In this document: positions 13,191-19,028 of the stretch, in pieces
Layout: each line of letters starts with the position of its first letter
Position numbering within the stretch: the stretch's first letter is position 1
Source of the DNA: Ruminococcaceae bacterium UBA2806
GTDB lineage: Bacteria; Bacillota; Clostridia; Oscillospirales; Acutalibacteraceae
Assembly (NCBI GenBank): GCA_002351795.1
Contig: DEHG01000090.1
Coordinates: 1-19,028, forward strand
Length of the DNA: 19,028 bases
Reading direction: 5' to 3'
Notes under the pieces: model-generated
Database searches by the model: none
The model's input: only the letters and a program-made list of their open reading frames with translations
What the model was told of the DNA's origin: nothing
Translations under genes and position numbers: made by a program

Positions 13191-13260
13191 AGCCCCGGAC
13201 GGAATCGCACCGCCACCTTTGAAAAAAATCAACGCTCTTTCTTAAATAAGCTACCCGGGC
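13191..13260 (-). tRNA. Degenerate tRNA-like element (pseudo-tRNA or non-canonical tRNA)
   Basis: Read on the minus strand it can be folded as a cloverleaf. The acceptor is GCCCGGG (13260-13254) with CCGGGGC (13198-13192), with one bulge or mismatch. TA follows, then a D-arm GCTT-ATTTAAGAAA-GAGC, an anticodon-like arm TTGA-TTTTTT-TCAA, and a T-arm GGCGG-TGCGATT-CCGTC whose last base is shared with the acceptor. The ends resemble tRNA-Phe (GCCCGG.TAGCT...TCCGGG). It departs from a working tRNA in several ways: no GG in the D-loop, G instead of U at position 55 of the T-loop, a 4-bp stem with a 6-base U-only anticodon loop, and no encoded CCA. It begins three bases after the stop of the sigma factor gene. 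It may be a relic, an RNA processing signal, or a tRNA-like regulator. Confidence 0.45.
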
Positions 13261-13263
13261 ATA

Positions 13264-13851
13264 TCACCTTAAAAATCTGAGCTTCTTTCTCACTCGCTGC
13301 ATTGCATTATTACAGACCTTAACCGTAATTCCAAGATCGGCAGCTATCTCTTCATAACGCTTTCCGTCAATATACAAGGACAGAACATTGCGCTCAAGCT
13401 CCGAAAGATTTTCACGAATAACACGGAAGATCTCCTTAGTTCTCTCGACCGAATCCACAAAGGACTCAGGCTCGGTATCAGGTGCAGACAAAACCTCAGT
13501 CTGCTCACTAAGCGGCAGCGCTTCATTATTGATAGAATTCAGGGAACTGTTAGCCTTTCTGACAACGGATATCATCCTGTTCCTGATGCATACTCCCGCA
13601 TAGGTACGGAAGGACGCCGTGCCGCCGTTTTTGTAGGTGTTTACCGCATTTACAAGACCGATATTGCCCTCCTGCAAAAGATCATCAAACTCCACCGACA
13701 TATTACTGAATCCTGATGCAAGCCGCCTTATCACATAAACATAACGCACTGCAATTGCTGTAAATGCATCCTGAACACCGTTCCTATATAGTATGACCAA
13801 TTCTTCATCAGTAATCAGCTTATATTTTTCGGAGATCTCAAAATCCTGCAT
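13264..13851 (-). CDS. SigH-like sigma-70 family RNA polymerase sigma factor
   Basis: It directs RNA polymerase to alternative promoters; relatives include SigH, which starts sporulation and competence. The 195-residue protein has region 2 (about 15-105): DEELVILYRNG, FDDLLQEGNIGLVNAVNTY (core binding and -10 recognition) and SFRTYAGVCIRNRMISVVRK. A variable linker precedes region 4 (about 135-195), which has LSELERNVLSLYIDGKRYEE and a helix-turn-helix ending MQRVRKKLRFL. The AGVCIRNRMI and NNAMQRVRKKL phrases resemble the ELCITRQII and DNALQRVKRKL phrases of SigH. The ATG at 13851 has AGGAGGT seven bases upstream. A good sigma-A promoter lies about 30 bases before that. A tRNA-like element and the zinc-ribbon gene follow on the same strand. 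Whether it is the true SigH orthologue is uncertain. Confidence 0.85.
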   Translation of the reverse strand: MQDFEISEKYKLITDEELVILYRNGVQDAFTAIAVRYVYVIRRLASGFSNMSVEFDDLLQEGNIGLVNAVNTYKNGGTASFRTYAGVCIRNRMISVVRKANSSLNSINNEALPLSEQTEVLSAPDTEPESFVDSVERTKEIFRVIRENLSELERNVLSLYIDGKRYEEIAADLGITVKVCNNAMQRVRKKLRFLR

Positions 13852-13881
13852 TGCGACACCTCCTGAATAACCCTACTTATC

Positions 13882-13910
13882 ATGATACACTATTTTATTT
13901 AATTAGTCAA
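13882..13910 (-). promoter_or_regulatory. Sigma-A promoter of the SigH-like gene
   Basis: Minus-strand TTGACT (13910-13905), a 17-base spacer, and TATCAT (13887-13882), about 30 bases upstream of the ATG. Confidence 0.75.
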
Positions 13911-14051
13911 ATGATTTTTTTTCACTTGAATTAATTATACCAAATTTTGGAACAATGCTGTAAAACTCTCTTTTATATTTGTTTACTATTTCAGCTATAA
14001 TTCATCAGCGGAATTTTCACAAATTTACACAATGATTTTCCTGATTTTTTG

Positions 14052-14080
14052 TTGCAGAATCACATTTTTTATTATAAAAT
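14052..14080 (+). promoter_or_regulatory. Probable promoter of the ComM-like gene
   Basis: TTGCAG (14052-14057), a 17-base spacer, and TAAAAT (14075-14080), 37 bases before the start codon in an AT-rich gap. Confidence 0.5.
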
Positions 14081-14117
14081 ATATTTAACCACTAACATAT
14101 ATTAATCAGGTGATAAT

Positions 14118-15635
14118 ATGGTCGTAAGAATAAAAAGCATGGGACTTCTGGGCATGGACGCTTTTGAAATAAATGTCGAAACGGATATATCAAAGGGTGT
14201 GCCCTCCTTTGACATTGTAGGTCTGCCCGACGCTTCGATCAAGGAATCCCGTGACCGTGTACGCTCCGCATCAAAAAACAGCGATCTGGTTTTTCCGGCA
14301 AAAAAAATAATAGTAAATCTTGCCCCCGCCGATGTCAGGAAGGTCGGCTCGCTTTATGATCTTCCCATTCTTATATCCGTACTGTATGCATCCGGGCAGA
14401 TAGACTCCGGACTTGACAGCTGTGCATTTATCGGTGAGCTTTCATTAAGCGGCGAGGTACGAAATGTCAACGGCGTACTGCCTATGGCAATCAAGGCAAA
14501 GGAAAACGGCTGCCGTGATTTCTTTGTGCCTGCGGGAAATGCATCCGAGGGCGCAGTTGTCCAGGGGATCAATATTTACCCCGTCAATGATCTGAAACAG
14601 CTGATCGACCATCTTACAGGTGAAAAGCTTATCAGACCTGCGAAGCCTGTAAATCCGTCAGCGGCACATCCCCATTACGATGTTGATTTTTCAGATGTAA
14701 AGGGTCAGGCTGAGGCAAAGCGTGCTTTGGAAATAGCTGCCGGCGGCGGTCATAATGTACTGCTGATAGGCACACCGGGTACGGGAAAATCAATGCTTGC
14801 AAAAAGAGTACCTACTATACTTCCGGAAATGACCTTTGCTGAAATGATAGAAACAACAAAGATACATTCCATAGCCGGCATGCTTGACCGTGACCATTCC
14901 ATTGTTACGGAAAGACCTTTCCGTTCACCTCATCATACCGTTTCCCCCGCCGGACTTACGGGAGGCGGGACAATACCTCATCCCGGAGAAATATCACTTG
15001 CCCACAACGGCGTTCTGTTTCTTGATGAGCTTCCCGAATTCAACCGTATGGCTATGGAAGTCCTGCGCCAGCCGATCGAAAACGGTCAGGTAACAATTTC
15101 AAGGGTAAATGCAACTCTTACATATCCTTGCTCCATAATGCTCATAGCCGCAATGAATCCCTGCCCATGCGGTTATTACGGTACCCCGAAATGCACCTGC
15201 AGTCCTAAAGCTGTCGCAAATTATCTTGCAAAGGTATCCGGCCCGCTTCTTGACAGGCTTGATCTTCATGTTGAAGTTCCCGCCGTAGATTTTTCCGAGC
15301 TTTCATCATTGAAAAAGAGCGAATCATCCGCACAGATCAAAAAAAGAGTAGACAGGGTGCGGAATATACAGAATGAGAGATTCAAAGGAACAAATATAAC
15401 CTGCAATGCAAGAATAACTCCTGCGCTTCTTAATAAAATGTGTCCCCTTTCGGACGACGCAAGAGCGTTTATGAAAAACCAGTATGAACTTCTTGGTCTT
15501 TCAGCCCGTGCCTATGACAAGCTTCTGAAGGTAGCACGGACTATTGCAGATATAGAGGGACAGGAAGTCATAAAAAAAGCCCATATTTTTGAAGCTGTAC
15601 AATTCAGAAATCTGGACAGAAAATACTGGCGCTGA
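14118..15635 (+). CDS. comM: YifB/ComM-family Mg-chelatase-like AAA+ ATPase
   Basis: A 505-residue hexameric AAA+ ATPase. In naturally competent bacteria ComM acts as a helicase that drives branch migration during recombination of transforming DNA; in other species the role is less clear. The order is a Lon-like N-terminal domain (about 15-140), the Mg-chelatase AAA core (about 190-395) and a C-terminal helical domain (about 400-500). Walker A is GTPGTGKS (218-225), Walker B is VLFLDELPEF (299-308), and NPCPCGYYG...KCTCS (347-362) supplies four cysteines (349, 351, 359, 361). The start is ATG 14118 with AGGTG seven bases upstream. The gene diverges from the SigH-like gene and is followed by an AT-rich gap (15636-15871) with small dyads, such as TAAGCA-TT-TGCTTA at 15787-15800, but no clear terminator. 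Confidence 0.93.
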   Translation: MVVRIKSMGLLGMDAFEINVETDISKGVPSFDIVGLPDASIKESRDRVRSASKNSDLVFPAKKIIVNLAPADVRKVGSLYDLPILISVLYASGQIDSGLDSCAFIGELSLSGEVRNVNGVLPMAIKAKENGCRDFFVPAGNASEGAVVQGINIYPVNDLKQLIDHLTGEKLIRPAKPVNPSAAHPHYDVDFSDVKGQAEAKRALEIAAGGGHNVLLIGTPGTGKSMLAKRVPTILPEMTFAEMIETTKIHSIAGMLDRDHSIVTERPFRSPHHTVSPAGLTGGGTIPHPGEISLAHNGVLFLDELPEFNRMAMEVLRQPIENGQVTISRVNATLTYPCSIMLIAAMNPCPCGYYGTPKCTCSPKAVANYLAKVSGPLLDRLDLHVEVPAVDFSELSSLKKSESSAQIKKRVDRVRNIQNERFKGTNITCNARITPALLNKMCPLSDDARAFMKNQYELLGLSARAYDKLLKVARTIADIEGQEVIKKAHIFEAVQFRNLDRKYWR

Positions 15636-15871
15636 CATTTTTAATAAAATGTATATGTACAAAACGATATTATGTGATATAATAATTATATGCAATAATT
15701 ACAATACACAAAAATTATCATTACAGATACAGTGAGAGATTTTCATAAGCTCCCCTGCTTCTGCCCGCAGTGACAGATCTTGTGTATAAGCATTTGCTTA
15801 AAGGTATAGCATAGTCAGCGGCAAAATAGTATTAATGTCATTTACTATAATTCTGAAAGGAGTAAATAAAA

Positions 15872-16969
15872 ATGAAAAGCAATTCTTTGACCAAAAAACT
15901 GTTTTCGGCAGCTCTTGCAGTTGTAATGGCTGTCGGCGCATCTGCAATGTCAGTCAGTGCAGTCGATGCAGGCACGATCAATACAGATGTTGAAAGCGTT
16001 CTCCCGCTTAACGGCTCAGGCGCTACCCTGACACTTAACCAGACCTATGATTTCCCGGAGTATATTTCCTCACGCACCGGAACCGCCTATAAGATCTCCG
16101 TTTCAAACAACGGCGTACTCACCTACAAGGACGGAAAGATCACTGCATCTGCTGCAGGAACCGGTACAGTGACCATCACTCTCAAAAACGGTAAAAAGCT
16201 TAGCTTTACATTTAATGTCAAAGCGCCTGAAAAGGAGATCACCCTCGATCAGAGCAAGCTTTCACTGAAGGTCGGTCAGTCGTCCAAGCTCAGCGCAAGA
16301 CTTAAAAACAGCAGCGGCAAGATAATCTGGAAATCCTCCGATACAAGGATCGTAAGCGTTGACCAGAACGGCAAAATTAAAGCACACGGCTCAGGCACAG
16401 CAGTCGTTTCCGCAGCTACCGATAACGGTGTGACCGCTTCCTGTCAGATCAATGTTGAAGATCCCATTCCGGTAACGGCTGTCAATATCCATACTCATTT
16501 CATCACTCTCCCCGTCGGTGAAAGCTATCAGCTCCGTACATCCGTTTCACCCGAAAATGCAAGCAATACTCAGTTAAAATGTACTTCCCTTGATACTTCT
16601 GTAGCCGCCGTATCCGATGGATTGGTAACTGCAAAGGCAGAGGGCAAAACAAAGATCGTTTTTACAAGCGCAAACGGACTTTCTTCGGAATGTGATGTCA
16701 TTGTCACAAAGCCTGCAAATGTTCCGGTCAGAAGCGTCACCGTTAATAAAACGGAGATCACTCTCAAGGTCGGCAAAAGCATGAAAGTAAATGCAGCTGT
16801 TTCGCCGTCAAACGCAACAGACAAGACTCTGACATATACCATCGGCAATCCCAAGGCCGCTAAGGTCTCAAACGGCATTGTTACAGCAAAACGTGCAGGC
16901 AGGACTAAGCTTACCATAAAAAGCTCAAATGGAAAGAAAGCCGTCTGCATAGTAAATGCAGTCGAATAA
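15872..16969 (+). CDS. Secreted protein with bacterial Ig-like (BIG_2) repeats
   Basis: A 365-residue exported protein of structural or adhesive type. A typical signal peptide (KKLFSAALAVVMAVGASAMS) probably ends at about Ala30 (SVSA). The rest forms about four Ig-like repeats: one divergent N-terminal unit (about 35-122) and three clear BIG_2 units (about 123-202, 203-283, 284-365). Recurring phrases include ITLDQSKLSLKVGQSSKL, ITLPVGESYQLR, ITLKVGKSMKVNAAVSPSN, and G.V.A...G...I at each unit's end. There is no LPXTG-like sorting signal and no C-terminal membrane helix, so it is either released or held non-covalently. AAGGAG stands nine bases before ATG 15872. The last 14 bases overlap the start of a small zinc-finger ORF. 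Confidence 0.9.
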   Translation: MKSNSLTKKLFSAALAVVMAVGASAMSVSAVDAGTINTDVESVLPLNGSGATLTLNQTYDFPEYISSRTGTAYKISVSNNGVLTYKDGKITASAAGTGTVTITLKNGKKLSFTFNVKAPEKEITLDQSKLSLKVGQSSKLSARLKNSSGKIIWKSSDTRIVSVDQNGKIKAHGSGTAVVSAATDNGVTASCQINVEDPIPVTAVNIHTHFITLPVGESYQLRTSVSPENASNTQLKCTSLDTSVAAVSDGLVTAKAEGKTKIVFTSANGLSSECDVIVTKPANVPVRSVTVNKTEITLKVGKSMKVNAAVSPSNATDKTLTYTIGNPKAAKVSNGIVTAKRAGRTKLTIKSSNGKKAVCIVNAVE

Positions 16970-17135
16970 AAATGGCACCGGTAAGATAAAATGTACAGTA
17001 TGTGACGAAACAGGTTATATCGGTTTTGAATATCCTCATGCCGGATATACAATTAATCCGAGAAGAAAATGTACAATATGCGGAGGAACAAAGCTGCATA
17101 CATGTGCAAGGTGTGCGGGAAGCGGAAAAGAATAG
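16956..17135 (+). CDS. 59-residue DnaJ-type zinc-finger protein
   Basis: A small ORF in the +1 frame relative to the Ig-like protein, overlapping its end by 14 bases. The sequence has six cysteines in three CxxC pairs: CTVCDETGY (13-21), CTICGGT (39-45) and CARCAGSGK (50-58). These follow the CxxCxGxG pattern of the DnaJ cysteine-rich domain and of small zinc-finger chaperone-like proteins. ATG 16956 is the only possible start, since stop codons precede it directly. There is no good ribosome binding site, so it probably relies on coupling to termination of the upstream gene at 16967-16969. The regular cysteine pattern is unlikely to arise by chance. A heavy-metal-associated protein gene follows 39 bases later. 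Confidence 0.72.
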   Translation: MQSNKNGTGKIKCTVCDETGYIGFEYPHAGYTINPRRKCTICGGTKLHTCARCAGSGKE

Positions 17136-17174
17136 TGACCTGTCTTACAGCAATCAGTAAAGGGGAGATTTATT

Positions 17175-17432
17175 TTGGTAAGGACAACAATAAGTATTGA
17201 CGGAATGATGTGTCCCATGTGTGAAGCCCATGTAAACGACGCATTGAGGAAACAATTTCCCGAGATCCAGAACGTGAAATCGTCGCATAAGAAAAATGAG
17301 ACTGTCATAATATCCTCAAGGGAATACACAGACGAGGAACTCAGATCCGCACTTGACAAGTCGGGCTACAAGGTCATTTCTGCTCAGAGTGTTCCTTATG
17401 AGAAAAAAGGATTTTCTTTCTTCGGAAAATAA
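17175..17432 (+). CDS. Heavy-metal-associated (HMA) domain protein
   Basis: A small cytosolic metal-binding protein of 85 residues, CopZ-like in size. The start is TTG 17175, with AAGGGGAG seven bases upstream. The HMA motif is DGMMCPMCEAHV, with metal-binding Cys13 and Cys16. The rest follows the ferredoxin-like beta-alpha-beta-beta-alpha-beta pattern (VKSSHKKNETVIISS, then EELRSALDKSGYKVI). A short tail KKGFSFFGK extends beyond the fold. It could carry copper or another soft metal, but no transporter or metal regulator gene is adjacent. Many Firmicute HMA proteins of this kind have no known partner. A strong terminator starts within ten bases of the stop. Confidence 0.88.
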   Translation: MVRTTISIDGMMCPMCEAHVNDALRKQFPEIQNVKSSHKKNETVIISSREYTDEELRSALDKSGYKVISAQSVPYEKKGFSFFGK

Positions 17433-17439
17433 AACCGCC

Positions 17440-17469
17440 GGGGGCTGCTTTAGGGCAGCTCCCTTTTTT
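17440..17469 (+). terminator. Terminator of the HMA gene
   Basis: GGGGGCTGC (17440-17448) pairs with GCAGCTCCC (17455-17463), with one G-U pair, around a 6-base loop, and is followed by TTTTTT (17464-17469). Confidence 0.9.
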
Positions 17470-17480
17470 GAATAGTAATG

Positions 17481-17515
17481 TACAAAATGTATTAATTGTG
17501 ATTGATTATTTTGTA
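17481..17515. promoter_or_regulatory. Inverted repeat upstream of the AIM24-family promoter
   Basis: TACAAAAT (17481-17488) and ATTTTGTA (17508-17515) are perfect 8-base inverted repeats 19 bases apart. They end 12 bases before the -35 box, so they form a possible regulator site. Confidence 0.3.
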
Positions 17516-17527
17516 TAGATTTCAGCA

Positions 17528-17556
17528 TTGAATAGCATAAAACAAACTGGTATAAT
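17528..17556 (+). promoter_or_regulatory. Sigma-A promoter of the AIM24-family gene
   Basis: TTGAAT (17528-17533), a 17-base spacer, and a perfect TATAAT (17551-17556). Confidence 0.82.
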
Positions 17557-17570
17557 ATGTTTGTATTCAG

Positions 17571-17587
17571 TTTCGCATATTGCGAAA
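17571..17587 (+). promoter_or_regulatory. Palindrome in the 5' leader of the AIM24-family gene
   Basis: TTTCGCA-TAT-TGCGAAA has perfect 7-bp arms. It lies about eight bases past the expected transcription start and before the ribosome binding site. It could be a repressor site or an mRNA 5' hairpin. Confidence 0.5.
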
Positions 17588-17615
17588 AACAAAAAATAAA
17601 GGAGGATACACTATT

Positions 17616-18296
17616 ATGCAATACAAGATCTTAGGCGAGCCGCTTCCTGTCGTTGAATGTCACCTTGCATCCGGTGAAATGATGATAACCGAAAGAGGCG
17701 CAATGAGCTGGATGACACCCAATATGAAAATGGAAACAAAGGGCGGCGGAGTAGGCAAGATGTTCGGAAGAATGTTCTCCGGCGAATCTATGTTCCAGAA
17801 TCACTATACAGCTATGGGCGGCAGCGGAATGATCGCTTTTGCTTCCAGCTTCCCCGGCTCGATCCGTGCATTTAACATAAGCCCCGGCAATGAAATGATC
17901 GTTCAGAAATCAGGCTTCCTTGCTTCCGAGGCAGGAGTACAGCTTTCCGTACATTTCCAGAAGAAACTCGGCGCAGGCTTCTTCGGCGGTGAAGGCTTTA
18001 TCATGCAGCGTCTTTCGGGTAACGGCATAGCATTTGTCGAGATCGACGGATATGCTGTTGAATATGAACTTGCAGCAGGTCAGCAGATGGTTATAGATAC
18101 AGGCTATCTTGCCGCTATGACATCATCCTGCAATATGGACATTCAGTCTGTTTCCGGCATCAAGAATGCGCTTTTCGGCGGCGAAGGTCTGTTCAATACA
18201 GTTGTTACAGGTCCCGGAAAGATCATTCTCCAGTCCATGCCTGTCAATAATGTTGCATCCAGCATTGCTCCGTTTATTTCTACCGGAAGCAACTGA
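17616..18296 (+). CDS. AIM24/TIGR00266 family protein
   Basis: A 226-residue protein of the family related to mitochondrial AIM24, with a beta-rich, TRAP-like double fold. Its molecular role in bacteria is not established. Recognisable features are the start YKILGEPLPVVECHLASGEM, the Gly/Met-rich segment GGGVGKMFGRMFSGESMF (about 43-60), ISPGNEMIVQKSGFLAS (about 89-105) and FGGEGFIMQRLSG (about 127-139). An internal echo, FGGEGLFNTVVTGPG, lies near the C-terminus. There is no signal peptide or membrane helix. ATG 17616 is set by AAAGGAGG nine bases upstream; an ATG at 17580 lies within the leader palindrome and is rejected. It has its own strong promoter and palindromic leader, and is ended by the terminator at 18376, so it is probably monocistronic. 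Confidence 0.9.
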   Translation: MQYKILGEPLPVVECHLASGEMMITERGAMSWMTPNMKMETKGGGVGKMFGRMFSGESMFQNHYTAMGGSGMIAFASSFPGSIRAFNISPGNEMIVQKSGFLASEAGVQLSVHFQKKLGAGFFGGEGFIMQRLSGNGIAFVEIDGYAVEYELAAGQQMVIDTGYLAAMTSSCNMDIQSVSGIKNALFGGEGLFNTVVTGPGKIILQSMPVNNVASSIAPFISTGSN

Positions 18297-18375
18297 TCAG
18301 ACAACGCTCATTAATATGTCAGCATACTTTTCAGAGACAGAATATTTTTAATTTGCAGTATTCAGGAATAATAAC

Positions 18376-18414
18376 GGGCTGTTACACTTAACAAGTGGAG
18401 CAGCCCTGTTTTTC
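18376..18414 (+). terminator. Terminator downstream of the AIM24-family gene
   Basis: The outer stem GGGCTG (18376-18381) pairs with CAGCCC (18401-18406), and the inner stem CACTT (18385-18389) with AAGTG (18393-18397). TGTTTTTC follows. It ends 13 bases before the next start codon, so the next gene may depend on read-through or on a promoter not recognised. Confidence 0.8.
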
Positions 18415-18427
18415 GGGAGATAAGATC

Positions 18428-18955
18428 ATGGACATTCAAAACAAGAATGAAAAAAAAGATACTGTATTTATTATCGAGATCATAGGAAAGGTCTTTTTTT
18501 CAGCTGTACTTATCATTATGATATCAGCTGCGGTAATGTTTTTTCTGCTGTTTTTTATGGGCATACAGGTACACTGTGCATATGACAGCAGCATGGAACC
18601 TGAAATACCCGAAAACAGCCTTGTACTTGTCAGCAAAACCGATCCTTCCGTCATTAACAGCGGACAGAATATCACCTATGCAACAGATGAACAAGGCACT
18701 CTGAAAAACGGCAGGACAGTCGAAAACGATTCTTTGCGGGAAAGGGTCACAGTCACAGACAACTCAGGAAATAATAATGAAGTAATGTGGGATAATATAA
18801 TAGGCACAGCAGTTTACGCAGTACCCGCTGCAGGACCTGTATACGATTATATTATTTCAGAAGAAAACAGAGCTGTTCTTATAACAATTGCATTTTTACT
18901 TGTAGGTTCAAGCCTTGCATTTGAAATAATAATAAAACGAATAAAAAACAAATAA
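18428..18955 (+). CDS. Signal peptidase (S26, SipW-like) homologue lacking the catalytic histidine
   Basis: Active relatives (SipW and the ER/archaeal type) cut signal peptides on the outer face of the membrane with a Ser-His pair. This 175-residue protein has a membrane helix (about 18-46), an extracytoplasmic domain and a second helix (about 148-168). Ser55 in YDSSMEPEIPENSLVLV matches the SGSMEPT box. The second box, normally LVTHRVVE, reads LKNGRTVE (92-99), so the histidine is replaced by glycine. The GD box is also gone (TDNSGNNNE), while IIGTAVYAVPAAG matches the usual IIGKV...IP..G end. The only histidine in the protein (His49) precedes the serine. It is therefore probably inactive or uses other residues (Lys93 lies 38 residues after the serine). 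GGGAG stands about ten bases before ATG 18428. The remaining 73 bases of the window show no feature. Confidence 0.75.
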   Translation: MDIQNKNEKKDTVFIIEIIGKVFFSAVLIIMISAAVMFFLLFFMGIQVHCAYDSSMEPEIPENSLVLVSKTDPSVINSGQNITYATDEQGTLKNGRTVENDSLRERVTVTDNSGNNNEVMWDNIIGTAVYAVPAAGPVYDYIISEENRAVLITIAFLLVGSSLAFEIIIKRIKNK

Positions 18956-19028
18956 ATAAAAAATAATTATCTGCAATGTCATAGTATAACCTGAATCCGT
19001 GAAATTCCAAAGTAAAAAAGTTTCGCCA

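Noticed and set aside
15872..16969. Ig-like protein as a substrate of the window's sortase
   Set aside because: The C-terminus has no sorting motif, membrane helix or basic tail.

Overview
The window reads as a low-to-mid GC chromosomal segment from an endospore-forming Firmicute, most like the Ruminococcus/Oscillospiraceae group. This is inferred from the sporulation genes (spoVT, a SpoIVFB-type protease, spoVAC, a SigH-like sigma factor), AGGAGG-type ribosome binding sites, occasional TTG/GTG starts and the family content. There is no rRNA, no CRISPR array, no transposase and no phage gene; most of it is ordinary core genome.

Layout. 1-462 is the 3' part of spoVT, facing a minus-strand operon (2463-667: small membrane protein, SpoIVFB-like protease, 8-oxoguanine DNA glycosylase) across a bidirectional terminator. 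2464-2817 is non-coding and repeat-rich, with two heptanucleotide tracts and a 95-bp element bounded by 16-bp inverted repeats. 6088-2818 (minus) holds a very large class B sortase followed by a small tail-anchored protein. Both appear to carry the same degenerate MoaB/CinA-like cytosolic domain. 8684-6220 (minus) is a sulfur-transfer pair, a NifS/IscS-type cysteine desulfurase and ThiI. On the plus strand follow a solitary spoVAC, a flavin reductase-rubredoxin fusion with its own sigma-A promoter, nadA, and a VanY-family membrane protein that has lost all its zinc ligands.

13851-12324 (minus) carries a SigH-like sigma factor, a degenerate tRNA-like element three bases after its stop codon, a double zinc-ribbon protein and an unknown protein. 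14118-18955 (plus) carries a ComM/YifB AAA ATPase, a secreted protein with bacterial Ig-like repeats, an overlapping 59-residue DnaJ-type zinc-finger ORF, a heavy-metal-associated domain protein, an AIM24-family protein and a SipW-like signal peptidase homologue whose catalytic histidine is missing.

Themes. Cysteine desulfurase and ThiI supply and use persulfide sulfur for tRNA 4-thiouridine; NadA needs a 4Fe-4S cluster. Several membrane proteins look like enzyme folds kept without their catalytic residues (VanY-like, signal peptidase-like, MoaB/CinA-like). The least conventional items are the sortase and its neighbour, the inactive VanY homologue, and the tRNA-like element behind the sigma factor gene. 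All family assignments come from reading motifs by eye; no database search was run.
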